Source of the DNA: an uncultured Lewinella sp.
GTDB taxonomy: Bacteria > Bacteroidota > Bacteroidia > Chitinophagales > Saprospiraceae
Assembly: GCA_913057725.1 (NCBI GenBank)
Contig: CAJXOS010000008.1
Span: 16,643 to 80,642, forward strand
Direction: 5' to 3'
Length of the DNA: 64,000 bases
Part shown: positions 50,262-59,154 of the stretch, in pieces
How the letters are laid out: every line of letters starts with the position of its first letter
Position numbering within the stretch: the first letter of the stretch is position 1
Made by a program: the position numbers and the translations under genes
The notes under the pieces: model-generated
Database searches by the model: none
Told to the model about the DNA's origin: nothing
What the model saw: only the letters and a program-made list of their open reading frames with translations

Positions 50262-51911
50262 ATGTTGGCAGCGATATCCTTTATCGGTTTTACTCTACTT
50301 GTAGCAGTTATTGCGTGGTACTCCACGAGAACTACGAATGAAAAAACAGCGGATGGTTATTACCTGGGAGGCAGAAGCCTTGGGGCGATTACCATTGCTG
50401 GATCTCTTCTACTGACGAATTTGTCAGCTGAGCAAATTGTAGGTCTAAACGGACAAGCCTTTACGGAGGGTGTCCTGGTGATGGCCTGGGAAACTTTGGC
50501 GGCAATAGCTATTCTCTTTGCGGCGCTTTTCCTTCTTCCTAAGTACATGAAGTCAGGGATTACTACGATTCCGCAATTCATTGCCGGTAGATTTGACCAG
50601 CAAACCAATTCAATTCTGTCGGTCCTCTTTTTGATTGCCTACGGTATTGTGTTGCTGCCTACCATACTGTATTCAGGGTCTCTGGCATTTAGTACCATCT
50701 TTGATCTACCCAACTTATTGAACCTTTCGGAGAACAGCGGTATCTGGATCTGTGTATGGAGCATCGGAATCATTGGGTCGATCTATGCCATTTTTGGCGG
50801 GTTGAAGGCAGTAGCCGTATCAGATTTAGTCAATGCAGTTGGCTTGCTGATTGGTGGTATACTGATTCCGATTTTCGGCCTCATGGCTATTGGTGACGGA
50901 AGTGCATCGGCTGGCCTTTCCATACTGTGGGAAAGTAATCCAGAAAAGTTTGTTGCTGCTGGTGGTGTGGATTCCTCGATTCCGGTTGGAACGATCTTCA
51001 CGGGTATGATGCTAGCCCAAGTCTACTATTGGGGTACCAATCAATCAATTTTACAGCGGGTTTTTGGTGCCAAAAACCTGAAGGAGGGACAGAAAGGTAT
51101 GGTCATTGCCGCCCTGGTGAAATTTCTGATTCCCGTTATTGTGGTGCTGCCCGGTATCATCGCATGGCACTTATTCGATGGTGATCTGGCCAATGCAGAT
51201 TTGGCTTACCCAACCTTGGTGAAGACAGTCTTGCCTGGTGCATTCCTTGGCTTTTTTGCTGCGGTATTGTTTGGGGCCATATTGAGTTCCTTCAATAGTT
51301 TATTGAACAGTAGTGCCACCTTGTTTGGCTTTGATCTATACAAGCCGTTTTTTAAGCAAGATGCCGACGAGGCACAAACCGTGAAAGCGGGGAAAAACTT
51401 CGGATTAATACTGGCAATCATTTCCATGTGTATTGCTCCATTCATCGCCTACGCTCCAGACGGACTGTTTAGCTATATCCAAGTAATGCTGGGAAGTCTA
51501 AGTGTCCCGATTTTGGCAGTGGTGTTAGTCGGTGTATACACTAAACGCGTACCGGCCTTAGGCGCTAAAGTGGTGTTGATTGGTGGTGTTATTCTCTACC
51601 TTATTAGTCAGTTTGTAATTAGCCCATACTTCGTTGATCAAGCATTAACGGAAGCTGCGGCGAATGGCATTACAGATGCGAAAGCGCTAAGCATTATCAA
51701 GGCTAAGGCCTATCCTCATTTTCTGCACGTGATGGGTATCTTGTTTGTCTTGAATGTAATTGTGATGCTGGTCATTGGCAGAATCGCTCCGCGAGCTACC
51801 CCTTACGAGCAAGTGGCAACGGAGCAAGTGGATTTGACGCCTTGGAAATATGCTGTTGTTTCAGCCATTATTATTACAATCTTAGTTCTCAGTACTTATC
51901 TGATTTTCTAA
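50262..51911 (+). CDS. Sodium:solute symporter (SSS/SLC5 family)
   Basis: The 549-residue membrane protein has about 14 transmembrane helices and the SSS family features GYYLGGRSLG, NLSAEQIVGLNG near the first helices and TNQSILQRVFGAKN in the middle. Family members import sugars, amino acids, nucleosides or similar compounds with sodium. The sequence is closest in style to the sugar symporters (SglT-like), but the substrate cannot be fixed. It stands alone on this strand. Sodium coupling fits a marine or saline habitat, which is inference. Confidence 0.9.
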   Translation: MLAAISFIGFTLLVAVIAWYSTRTTNEKTADGYYLGGRSLGAITIAGSLLLTNLSAEQIVGLNGQAFTEGVLVMAWETLAAIAILFAALFLLPKYMKSGITTIPQFIAGRFDQQTNSILSVLFLIAYGIVLLPTILYSGSLAFSTIFDLPNLLNLSENSGIWICVWSIGIIGSIYAIFGGLKAVAVSDLVNAVGLLIGGILIPIFGLMAIGDGSASAGLSILWESNPEKFVAAGGVDSSIPVGTIFTGMMLAQVYYWGTNQSILQRVFGAKNLKEGQKGMVIAALVKFLIPVIVVLPGIIAWHLFDGDLANADLAYPTLVKTVLPGAFLGFFAAVLFGAILSSFNSLLNSSATLFGFDLYKPFFKQDADEAQTVKAGKNFGLILAIISMCIAPFIAYAPDGLFSYIQVMLGSLSVPILAVVLVGVYTKRVPALGAKVVLIGGVILYLISQFVISPYFVDQALTEAAANGITDAKALSIIKAKAYPHFLHVMGILFVLNVIVMLVIGRIAPRATPYEQVATEQVDLTPWKYAVVSAIIITILVLSTYLIF

Positions 51912-51954
51912 GGAGCTATCTGCTGTATATGCACCTTCCATTCTTGGTGAAGTG

Positions 51955-52019
51955 GAGTGGTAGAATTAATTCTACTGCTCTGTATCGGTATTGGTGAGTT
52001 TTAAGGAACTCACCAATAC
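51955..52019. other. Two adjacent hairpins after the symporter gene
   Basis: A stem formed by GAGTGGTAGAATT and AATTCTACTGCTC (51955-51980, two G-U pairs) is followed by a perfect 13 bp stem GTATTGGTGAGTT / AACTCACCAATAC (51988-52000, 52007-52019) with a 6 nt loop. No U-tract follows. They may serve as a transcript end or mark a structured leader of the next gene. Confidence 0.5.
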
Positions 52020-52119
52020 TAAAGGATGCTGCCATTCTATCAATTAGGGTTCCACAGTAGAGCCTTGATGTGCTATTGCTAAATCTTTTCTTGTTTACCT
52101 AGAGTTTACAATAAGTTCG

Positions 52120-52127
52120 TACCTTTG
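52120..52127 (+). promoter_or_regulatory. Putative -7 box (TACCTTTG) of the ABC-F gene
   Basis: TACCTTTG matches TAnnTTTG and lies 48 bp before the ATG at 52175. No clear -33 TTG was found. Confidence 0.4.
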
Positions 52128-52174
52128 CGCCCTCAAAATCAGCGGTTTGGTGCTGGTTTTTAACTCCAAAGTGA

Positions 52175-53806
52175 ATGATTACAGTTAGCGATCTAGCGCT
52201 TCAGTATGGTAAGCGCGTACTTTTCAAGGATGTGGATGTGAAGTTTACCCAAGGCAATTGCTATGGGGTGATCGGTGCCAATGGCGCTGGTAAATCTACT
52301 TTCCTGAAGATTCTTTCTGGTGAAATTGATGCTAATCGTGGCCAAGTGGCCATCGAGCCTGGCAACCGTATGGCGGTGCTAAAGCAGGATCACTTTGCTT
52401 ACGAAAATGAGCAAGTGTTGAATGTGGTTATCATGGGCCACCAGGAGATGTATCAGATTATGGAGGAGAAGAATGCCATCTACATGAACCCGGATGCATC
52501 CGAGGAAGATGGTATGCGTGCTGCTGAATTGGAGAATAAGTTCGGTGAGATGGGCGGCTGGAATGCTGAAAGCGATGCAGCCGAACTACTCAGTAACATG
52601 GGCATCAAGGAAGATCTTCACTACCTGAATATGTCGGAACTGACGGGTGCTGAAAAAGTGAAGGTACTTTTGGCGCAGGCCCTATTTGGTGAACCAGACC
52701 TACTACTCCTTGATGAGCCTACCAACGATTTGGATGCTAAGACCATCACTTGGCTAGCCGACTTCCTGGCGGATTTCAAGAACATGGTCATCGTTGTATC
52801 TCACGATCGTTACTTCCTGGATATGGTATGTACACACGTAGTGGATATCGATTTCCAGCAGGTGAACATCTACACGGGTAACTATACTTTCTGGTATGAG
52901 TCGAGCAAGCTAAAGGCTGCTCAAGTCGCCAATAAGAATAAAAAGATGGAGCAGAAGCGTGCCGAAATGATGGAGTTTATCCAGCGGTTCTCCGCGAATG
53001 CTTCGAAATCGCGCCAAGCCACTTCTCGTAAGAAGGCTTTGGAGAAACTGAATTTGGAAGAAATTAAGCCTTCCAGCCGTAAGTACCCATACATCCACTT
53101 CCAGCCAGAGCGCCAGCCTGGTGACCAAATTTTGAAGGTGGAGAAATTGAGCAAGCGCGACGAGAATGGTGATATTCTCTTCAACAATATCTCATTCACA
53201 ATCAACCACGGCGAGAAAATCGCTTTGCTAGGGGATAGCACTGCTACCACTGCATTGTACGAGATCCTTGCGGGTGAGTTGGAGCCTGATAGCGGCACTA
53301 TTGAGTATGGCCAGACCATCACTTCTACCTATGTGCCGAACGAGAACCAGCGCTACTTTGCCGGTGCTGCCGATCAAGATTTGATCAACTGGTTGCGCGA
53401 TTACTCCGAGAACAAGGATGAGCAGTTCATCCGTGGTTTCTTGGGCCGTATGCTATTCTCTGGTGAAGAAGTATACAAGCAGTCGAGTGTCCTTTCCGGA
53501 GGTGAAAAAGTACGTTGTATGATGGCCAAGGCGATGTTGGCACACCCCAACTTCGTACTCCTGGATGAGCCTACCAACCACTTGGATCTGGAGTCGATCA
53601 CTGCCTTGAACGAAGCCCTCCGGGATTTCACCGGCAACCTGATCATGACTTCTCATGACCACCAGTTGACGCAAACGGTAGCCAACCGCATCATTGAGAT
53701 CACACCAAATGGTATGATCGATAGCTTGATGGAATTCAACGACTACTTGAAGGCGGAGAATATTCAGGCGCAGCGTGCGGAATTACAGGGTGCAGTAGCG
53801 GTTTAA
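52175..53806 (+). CDS. ABC-F family ATPase (YbiT-like), one ATP site degenerate
   Basis: The 543-residue soluble protein has two ABC modules and no membrane domain, as in ABC-F translation factors that act at the ribosomal E site. Module 1 has Walker A GANGAGKST (34-42) and Walker B LLLLDEPTNDLD, but its signature is LTGAEK instead of LSGGE. Module 2 has an intact LSGGEKVR signature and Walker B FVLLDEPTNHLD, but its P-loop reads GDSTATTA (353-360) and lacks the lysine. Because sites pair Walker A of one module with the signature of the other, one site is canonical and the other is degenerate. The linker (about 240-300) is basic and helical. Confidence 0.93.
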   Translation: MITVSDLALQYGKRVLFKDVDVKFTQGNCYGVIGANGAGKSTFLKILSGEIDANRGQVAIEPGNRMAVLKQDHFAYENEQVLNVVIMGHQEMYQIMEEKNAIYMNPDASEEDGMRAAELENKFGEMGGWNAESDAAELLSNMGIKEDLHYLNMSELTGAEKVKVLLAQALFGEPDLLLLDEPTNDLDAKTITWLADFLADFKNMVIVVSHDRYFLDMVCTHVVDIDFQQVNIYTGNYTFWYESSKLKAAQVANKNKKMEQKRAEMMEFIQRFSANASKSRQATSRKKALEKLNLEEIKPSSRKYPYIHFQPERQPGDQILKVEKLSKRDENGDILFNNISFTINHGEKIALLGDSTATTALYEILAGELEPDSGTIEYGQTITSTYVPNENQRYFAGAADQDLINWLRDYSENKDEQFIRGFLGRMLFSGEEVYKQSSVLSGGEKVRCMMAKAMLAHPNFVLLDEPTNHLDLESITALNEALRDFTGNLIMTSHDHQLTQTVANRIIEITPNGMIDSLMEFNDYLKAENIQAQRAELQGAVAV

Positions 53807-53834
53807 TCAGCAACCGTAGGCGAACCACTTGTAT

Positions 53835-53921
53835 AGCGTCGCGTTAGTATACCGCTTACGAAGTTAGTTTGGATTCCCAAACCACTTCGGCTTCGGTATA
53901 AGACAACTAAATCGCGACGCT
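53835..53921 (+). other. 87-nt multi-segment hairpin upstream of the YdeI-like gene
   Basis: Four nested complementary pairs form a long imperfect stem: AGCGTCGCG/CGCGACGCT (53835-53843, 53913-53921), TATACCG/CGGTATA (53848-53854, 53894-53900), CGAAGT/ACTTCG (53859-53864, 53884-53889) and GTTTGG/CCAAAC (53867-53872, 53877-53882) with a 4 nt loop. It ends 4 bp before the ATG at 53926. It could be a regulatory leader or a small repeat element. Confidence 0.55.
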
Positions 53922-53925
53922 CCTA

Positions 53926-54504
53926 ATGATCAAGACGGAGAATTTTGAAAAAGTAGAGCTTAGTTCTGGTGAAGAACTGCGGGCTTGGCTATTGGAGAAT
54001 CACCAACAGGAGGAGAGTATCTGGTTGGTGACCTTCAAGAAGCATGTGACCGGGAAATATCTTTCTACGGGTGAAGTCCTGGATGAATTGCTTTGTTTCG
54101 GTTGGATAGATGGCATTCGCCGGAAATTGGACGAGGATCGGACCATGCAGCTGATTGGTCCGCGCAGAATGCAACACTGGGCAAAGACCTACAAGGACCG
54201 CGCTGCTCGCCTCATTGAAGAGGACAAGATGATGCCTGCGGGCTACAAGTCGATTGAGGTATCGAAGCAGAATGGAATGTGGAATTTCATGGACGACGTA
54301 GATGCGCTAATCAAGCCGGCCGATTTAGAAAAGGAGTTGGATAAGCATAGCTCAGCGAGGAAACACTTTGATGCTTTCCCAGCCTCTGTACAGCGTTTCA
54401 CCCTCCGGTGGATTAAGTTAGCAAAGACGGAGAGTACACGTGCCAAACGTATTGCGAAAGCTGCGGCCTTGGCACAGACCAATAAACGTATACCTGGCGT
54501 TTAA
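53926..54504 (+). CDS. YdeI/OmpD-associated family protein
   Basis: The 192-residue cytoplasmic protein matches the YdeI family, with EELRAWLLENHQQEESIWLV near the start, CFGWIDGIRRKLDED in the middle and a C-terminal helical part (FTLRWIKLAKTESTRAKRI). The family has been linked to bacteriocin tolerance by name, but its function is unknown. The start at 53926 lies 4 bp after the long hairpin, which probably sits in the leader mRNA. Confidence 0.85.
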   Translation: MIKTENFEKVELSSGEELRAWLLENHQQEESIWLVTFKKHVTGKYLSTGEVLDELLCFGWIDGIRRKLDEDRTMQLIGPRRMQHWAKTYKDRAARLIEEDKMMPAGYKSIEVSKQNGMWNFMDDVDALIKPADLEKELDKHSSARKHFDAFPASVQRFTLRWIKLAKTESTRAKRIAKAAALAQTNKRIPGV

Positions 54505-54592
54505 TCTAGGATTACAAACGGGCTGCAAGAAAGAGACGAGCGGCGACAAGCTCGCAAAAAAACATTACCTTGCAGCGAAAATTCGCAACCAA

Positions 54593-54892
54593 ATGGATAT
54601 TTCTGCAATTGTAGACGGAATCAAAGAAAAAGCAGTTAGCGTACCTGCATTAGGTAGCACCCTGAAGATCGACTTCGGTGATGATAACCAGGTGTACGTA
54701 GATGGTACAGGTGAAGAAAATGCTGTATCCGCAGCTAACGAAGATGCTGACTGTGTAATCTCTATCAAGCCAGAAGATTTCATGGCTTTGGTAAAGGGAG
54801 AGCTCAACCCAATGATGGCCATGATGACCGGTAAGGTGAAGATCAAAGGCGATATGGGTGTAGCGATGAAGCTACAGTCTCTACTGGGATAA
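54593..54892 (+). CDS. SCP2 sterol-binding domain protein
   Basis: The 99-residue protein starts at ATG 54593; a longer frame back to 54440 would overlap the YdeI-like gene and lacks coding support. It shows the SCP2 pattern, with STLKIDFGDDNQVYVDGTG, DADCVISIKPEDFMALVKGE and the late LNPMMAMMTGKVKIKGDMG. SCP2-like domains bind lipids or fatty-acyl groups in a hydrophobic tunnel. It stands 88 bp after the YdeI-like gene and is followed by a terminator at 54915. Confidence 0.9.
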   Translation: MDISAIVDGIKEKAVSVPALGSTLKIDFGDDNQVYVDGTGEENAVSAANEDADCVISIKPEDFMALVKGELNPMMAMMTGKVKIKGDMGVAMKLQSLLG

Positions 54893-54914
54893 GTCAAACT
54901 TATTTCAGTTCTCT

Positions 54915-54949
54915 AAGGGCATAATCTGATACCAGGTTATGCCCTTTTC
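54915..54949 (+). terminator. Terminator after the SCP2 gene
   Basis: AAGGGCATAA (54915-54924) and TTATGCCCTT (54937-54946) form a perfect 10 bp stem followed by TTCT. It lies between convergent genes. Confidence 0.6.
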
Positions 54950-54958
54950 TATTGAGGT

Positions 54959-55708
54959 TTACGTGAAGAGAATCTTCAGTGCGGTGATGGCCGTTACGAT
55001 CATGACGAAGTACCTAAAGGCTTTCTCTGGTATGAGTGCTACCACTTTTATTCCGATCCAAAACCCAATGAGAATAGCTGGAATAACAACCAGGTTGAGC
55101 TGAAGACTCTGCCAGTCTATGGTCTCCCAAGACCAGATGTGGAACGGTACTTTGATCCAGTTGATAATCAAAAAGAACCAGGCTGCGGTACCGATAAACT
55201 CCCGTTTGGGCAGGCGCGTCGCTAAGAGATAGACAGACATCACTGGCCCTGCCGCATTGCCTACCATTGTCGTAAAGCCTCCTGCTAAGCCGGTAAATCC
55301 ACTCACCAGTGGATGCCGGACAAACTGCTGTGAAGGTGGCCGCCGTTCCTGTAAAATCAATAGCAAAAGCCCTAGGATAACGATAACAGCCAGGATGTTA
55401 CCAAAGGTCTCATCATCGAGGCCTTCGCCAATCCATACACCCAGTATTACACCTACGGCCGCCGCGGGAATCAGCCGCCAAACATAAGACCAGTCAGCAT
55501 CTCGTCGATAGTAGATGACAGCCATAATGTCGCCAGTGATCAGCATGGGTAACACTAGACCTGTGGATGCTTTGGCGGGAAACGCGCTAGCCATCAGTAC
55601 GACTAAGACCATACCCAATCCCTTGAGTCCTGCTTTTGAAAGGCCGATCATAAAGGCAGCCCCGGCGAAAGTGAGCCATTGGAGGGTAGTGAGGTCGGGG
55701 TAGGTCAT
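54959..55708 (-). CDS. Sulfite exporter TauE/SafE family membrane protein
   Basis: The 249-residue protein has about eight hydrophobic helices and family features such as FMIGLSKAGLKGLG near the first helix, GDIMAVIYYRRDADW and the second-half repeat GLAGGFTTMVGNAAGP. TauE/SafE proteins are thought to move sulfonates, sulfite or other small sulfur anions; the direction is not settled. It is transcribed convergently with the SCP2 gene. Confidence 0.88.
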   Translation of the reverse strand: MTYPDLTTLQWLTFAGAAFMIGLSKAGLKGLGMVLVVLMASAFPAKASTGLVLPMLITGDIMAVIYYRRDADWSYVWRLIPAAAVGVILGVWIGEGLDDETFGNILAVIVILGLLLLILQERRPPSQQFVRHPLVSGFTGLAGGFTTMVGNAAGPVMSVYLLATRLPKREFIGTAAWFFLIINWIKVPFHIWSWETIDWQSLQLNLVVIPAILIGFWIGIKVVALIPEKAFRYFVMIVTAITALKILFT

Positions 55709-55979
55709 GTCGGATGGTTGCGATTGTTAGCTAAGCAAGTGTAGAGTCGTTACCTTACGGAAGTCGAACCAAAGGTAGTTCATCTCCAGTGAATGAATTA
55801 CGTGTAGTGCGGTGTTTTGGCGGGTGTCAAAAATTGAGATTTGAGCTGTAGGTATAAGAGGGTATTGCGTTGATTTTTGAATTCTATTCGTACTCAGAGT
55901 ATAAATACATTCACACATTAATGCATTTACACTTTGTTCCTACCTTACCACCCGCCAGTCACTCAGATATCTGGCAGTC
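55709..55979. other. Intergenic region upstream of the TauE-like gene
   Basis: About 270 bp between the TauE-like start and the NhaC-like stop. I see no gene, no strong hairpin and no full -33/-7 promoter match on the minus strand. Confidence 0.5.
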
Positions 55980-57470
55980 TTACATCAACCCAATGATCAA
56001 ATACCCCAATGCCGCGATCGCCCCAGCAAACATAGCGTAGGGCAACTGCGTTTTCACGTGGTCTACGTGGTCAGTGGCAGACGCCATAGAAGAGAGGATG
56101 GTCGTATCGCTAATTGGCGAGCAGTGATCTCCGAATACTCCTCCACCCAAGGCGGCGGCGATGACAATATGCGGATCGGCACCTAGGGATTGTCCCATTC
56201 CTACAGCAATCGGGATCATGATGCCAAAAGTGCCCCAGGAGGAACCAATGGAGAATGCTACAAAGCAACTGACCAAAAAGATCAGGAATGGTGCCAAGCT
56301 TGGCGATAACCAACTCTTGGTAATTTCTGCTACGTAGATACCCGTGCCGAGGTGTTGCTTACACAAGGTGCCAATAGCGAAGGCTAGTAACATCAGTAAA
56401 GCCAGCGGAATCATGCCAGCAATACCTTTCAAAGTAAGGTCTACCATTTCGCGGATACCCATTATGCCTTGAGCCTTGTAGAAGGCCATACTGATCAAGA
56501 TTGCACCGGTTACAGCGGTAAGTACGGCCGTAGAACCAGAACCCTTACCAATTGCTAACAACAAGTGGTCCATAAAACCAGCAGGCGATTCTGCCGCGGC
56601 TCCTTCCCAACCCGTATAGGCTAGCATCACTGGCATGAGCAACACCATGACCAGAATAGGCACTACCATATTGTAGGCCTTGGGCGTCACGCCAGGAGCT
56701 ACCTCTTGTTCTGTCAATTCATCGGCTACCATAGGTTGGGCATCATCCCAAAGGAGTTTGCCACCTTGAGAGCGTTCTTCTGCTGCTTGCATCGGGCCAA
56801 CATCCTTCTTCCAGAGGATGACCGCCGGAACCAAGAAGAGGGCTAGGATAGGATAGAAGTTCCAGCCAATACTCTTAACCATTGTGGCAAAGGGATCAGA
56901 GAAGCCCTGCGCAGCCAGCAAACTCATAATGAAAGCTCCCCAGCCATTAAACGGTATGAGGATACTGCTTGGGGCGGAACTAGAATCGGCGATATACGCC
57001 AACTTTTCTCGCGATATCCCGAGCTTGTCAAACAAGGGACGGTACAGGGAGCCCACTGTCAGCACCGAGATGCTAGATTCTACAAAAATTAAAGCGCCAG
57101 TTAGCCATGCCAATAAGCTCACGATCACCTTGCTGCGCGCATCATCACGCCCTTCATAGGATTGCAGGCGTCGTTGTACCAACTCAATAAAGCCAGCCAC
57201 TCCACCAGAGCGCTGCATGAAAATAATCAGGCCACCGACGAGCGCACAGAACATGATCGTACGGGTGTTGCCGGCATCACTAAATACATCCACTAGTGCC
57301 TGGAGGGTATCAAAGAGGCCATAGATGGGATTGCCATCGTTGAGCATAGTCCACCCGAGGAAAATGCCGAAAATGAGGGAAATGAATACTTGCTTAGTCA
57401 AGATGGCCAAAACGATGGCGATCAGCGGTGGCAACAGGCTCCAAAAGCCCATGTGTAGTGTTTCTTCCAT
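55980..57470 (-). CDS. Na+/H+ antiporter NhaC-like family protein
   Basis: The 496-residue membrane protein has 11 to 12 predicted helices and the features SSSAPSSILIPFNGWG and GVFGDHCSPISDTTILSS, which are typical of the NhaC-type antiporter family. Such proteins exchange Na+ for H+ or malate/lactate-type anions. The first ATG at 57470 precedes the first helix directly. It follows the caspase genes on the same strand after a 48 bp gap, so read-through from them is possible but unproved. Confidence 0.88.
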   Translation of the reverse strand: MEETLHMGFWSLLPPLIAIVLAILTKQVFISLIFGIFLGWTMLNDGNPIYGLFDTLQALVDVFSDAGNTRTIMFCALVGGLIIFMQRSGGVAGFIELVQRRLQSYEGRDDARSKVIVSLLAWLTGALIFVESSISVLTVGSLYRPLFDKLGISREKLAYIADSSSAPSSILIPFNGWGAFIMSLLAAQGFSDPFATMVKSIGWNFYPILALFLVPAVILWKKDVGPMQAAEERSQGGKLLWDDAQPMVADELTEQEVAPGVTPKAYNMVVPILVMVLLMPVMLAYTGWEGAAAESPAGFMDHLLLAIGKGSGSTAVLTAVTGAILISMAFYKAQGIMGIREMVDLTLKGIAGMIPLALLMLLAFAIGTLCKQHLGTGIYVAEITKSWLSPSLAPFLIFLVSCFVAFSIGSSWGTFGIMIPIAVGMGQSLGADPHIVIAAALGGGVFGDHCSPISDTTILSSMASATDHVDHVKTQLPYAMFAGAIAALGYLIIGLM

Positions 57471-57518
57471 AGGTGGATATATCTGTGGTTGGCTACTCTG
57501 GTAGCTTATTTTTGATTT

Positions 57519-59099
57519 TTACTTTTGTTCTTTGATATAGGTGGCAAACCCCTTCACTTCGAGTTGACTCACAAATTTTTGGGCATCAATACGATCGTCT
57601 AAAACACCAACTTTGACCACAAATCTATTGGGTCTTAGTTCTATGATTTCCAACTGGTTCAAGCCTGTCTGCTGCATTTCATTAAGCACTTCTGCGGCTT
57701 CTCCCTTAGATTTGAAAAAATCAGAATGTACCAAATAACGTGTTTTTGAACTACTGCTCTCCGCTTCCTCAGTAGGAGTAGGGATTTGTGCTCGACTCAA
57801 AGAATCGCGAAAACGGGTCATCCATTGGTCGGCTCGATTGAGCGGCAGACCCTCTGTTATTTCATCTGGGAGTGCTCGATATTCCTTCTCCAATTGCTGC
57901 ACCTTCGTAGCATCACGATTACGCATAGCTCGGTACAATTCCTGTTTGATGGACGCCTCCTTCTTTTTTAAAGCGTTTGTGGTTCCACTACTGAATGATT
58001 TTGAGATCCCCAAAACTACGGCTAGCGCTAATAGTAAGCCTCCGATTATCCAGATGGGTTTAACCATCTTTCTACCTTCATCCTGATTCGTATTCGGCCT
58101 TCCTGTGGCAGCTTGGGTCTTCCTCGGGGTTTCTACCGTAACAACGACTTTTGGTGGTGGGGCCATGGTAGGCGCAGGTTCGGTTACGTTCGGCGATGGA
58201 GTAGTAGTGCCTTGTAGTTTGGCATTAGCTTCATCAGCATGTTCGCCCATGGGGAACAGTCCTAGATAATATCGATAGGCTTCAGCCGTATTTTGTGCTT
58301 GGGCCTCCGCCCAAACCGCTGATTCTTTTTTACTGCGCTTAAAGATGTACTGCCCACGCTTATGCCCTACGCCTTGTATTGGCCCTCCATCTGGAAGCTG
58401 ATCATAGTTAGCTCGGGTTTGTTCCCGAACCTGCTCGAACAAAAAATTGGTGGTGATAAGCGAACGCTCTGTCTTTTGCAAAACATCCAAGATGCTTTCA
58501 GCAAAGGGGCTGTGGCCGTCTGAAGGCCCATCTGCTACTACCTCATCGTGGCGACCAGAACAAATGGCCCATCGGCTAGATAGCTTGGAGAGCTCATGTG
58601 CCGCCAGGTCACCGCTTCGTTCTCCGCGGACAAACAAGCTACCACTAAAACAAGCATCAGAAATCAACAGCGTATGTAGGGAGTTGATATCTCTTAGGTA
58701 ATCGCGAATGGTCGAATTGGGAATGTAATAGCTGATATCATCCTTCGGAGCGTTAGCAGGTACCCAATATCCGCGCTTGCGATCATTGAGATGTCCGTGG
58801 CCAGCATAATACACCAGTAAGCTATCTGAATTGGTGACGCGATCAGCCATGTCTTCTAAGGCCTGAATGACGCCTGATCGAGAAGCTTCGCCATCGTATA
58901 GTGAGTAGGCGTTTTCTGTTTGTAGGCCAAAGTCATTGATCAGCACTTCACGAACTGCCTGTACATCGCGGACCGCATTGCGCAGGCGTGGCCATGCCTG
59001 GTACTGATCAATGCCAATACCAAGGAAGTAGGTTTTGCCTGTATTAACCACCCGGGGATCTTCGGATTGATCCTCACGGCCGGCTCGAAGTGTTGCCAT
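57519..59099 (-). CDS. Caspase-family (C14) protein with transmembrane helix and SPOR-like C-terminus
   Basis: Starting at ATG 59099 gives 526 residues; an upstream ATG would overlap the neighbouring paralogue. The N-terminal caspase-like domain (about 20-250) has the histidine motif YYAGHGHLND (H101) and the cysteine motif LLISDACFSGSL (C150). A Pro/Thr-rich linker leads to one transmembrane helix (about 348-366, PIWIIGGLLLALAVVLG). The C-terminal part has a short helical section and then a SPOR-like domain (about 452-526, RYLVHSDFFKSKGEA to FATYIKEQK), which in other proteins binds bare glycan strands of peptidoglycan. Caspase inside, SPOR outside, is the expected topology. It is the downstream partner of the paralogue at 59155-60936. 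Confidence 0.88.
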   Translation of the reverse strand: MATLRAGREDQSEDPRVVNTGKTYFLGIGIDQYQAWPRLRNAVRDVQAVREVLINDFGLQTENAYSLYDGEASRSGVIQALEDMADRVTNSDSLLVYYAGHGHLNDRKRGYWVPANAPKDDISYYIPNSTIRDYLRDINSLHTLLISDACFSGSLFVRGERSGDLAAHELSKLSSRWAICSGRHDEVVADGPSDGHSPFAESILDVLQKTERSLITTNFLFEQVREQTRANYDQLPDGGPIQGVGHKRGQYIFKRSKKESAVWAEAQAQNTAEAYRYYLGLFPMGEHADEANAKLQGTTTPSPNVTEPAPTMAPPPKVVVTVETPRKTQAATGRPNTNQDEGRKMVKPIWIIGGLLLALAVVLGISKSFSSGTTNALKKKEASIKQELYRAMRNRDATKVQQLEKEYRALPDEITEGLPLNRADQWMTRFRDSLSRAQIPTPTEEAESSSSKTRYLVHSDFFKSKGEAAEVLNEMQQTGLNQLEIIELRPNRFVVKVGVLDDRIDAQKFVSQLEVKGFATYIKEQK

Positions 59100-59154
59100 T
59101 GAAGGAGATATTTTGTGTTGGGTGGGATAGTTGCAGTCTAAGAATTCTAGCTTC

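Noticed and set aside
54440..54592. Upstream extension of the SCP2 protein
   Set aside because: It overlaps the YdeI-like gene in another frame and lacks coding character.
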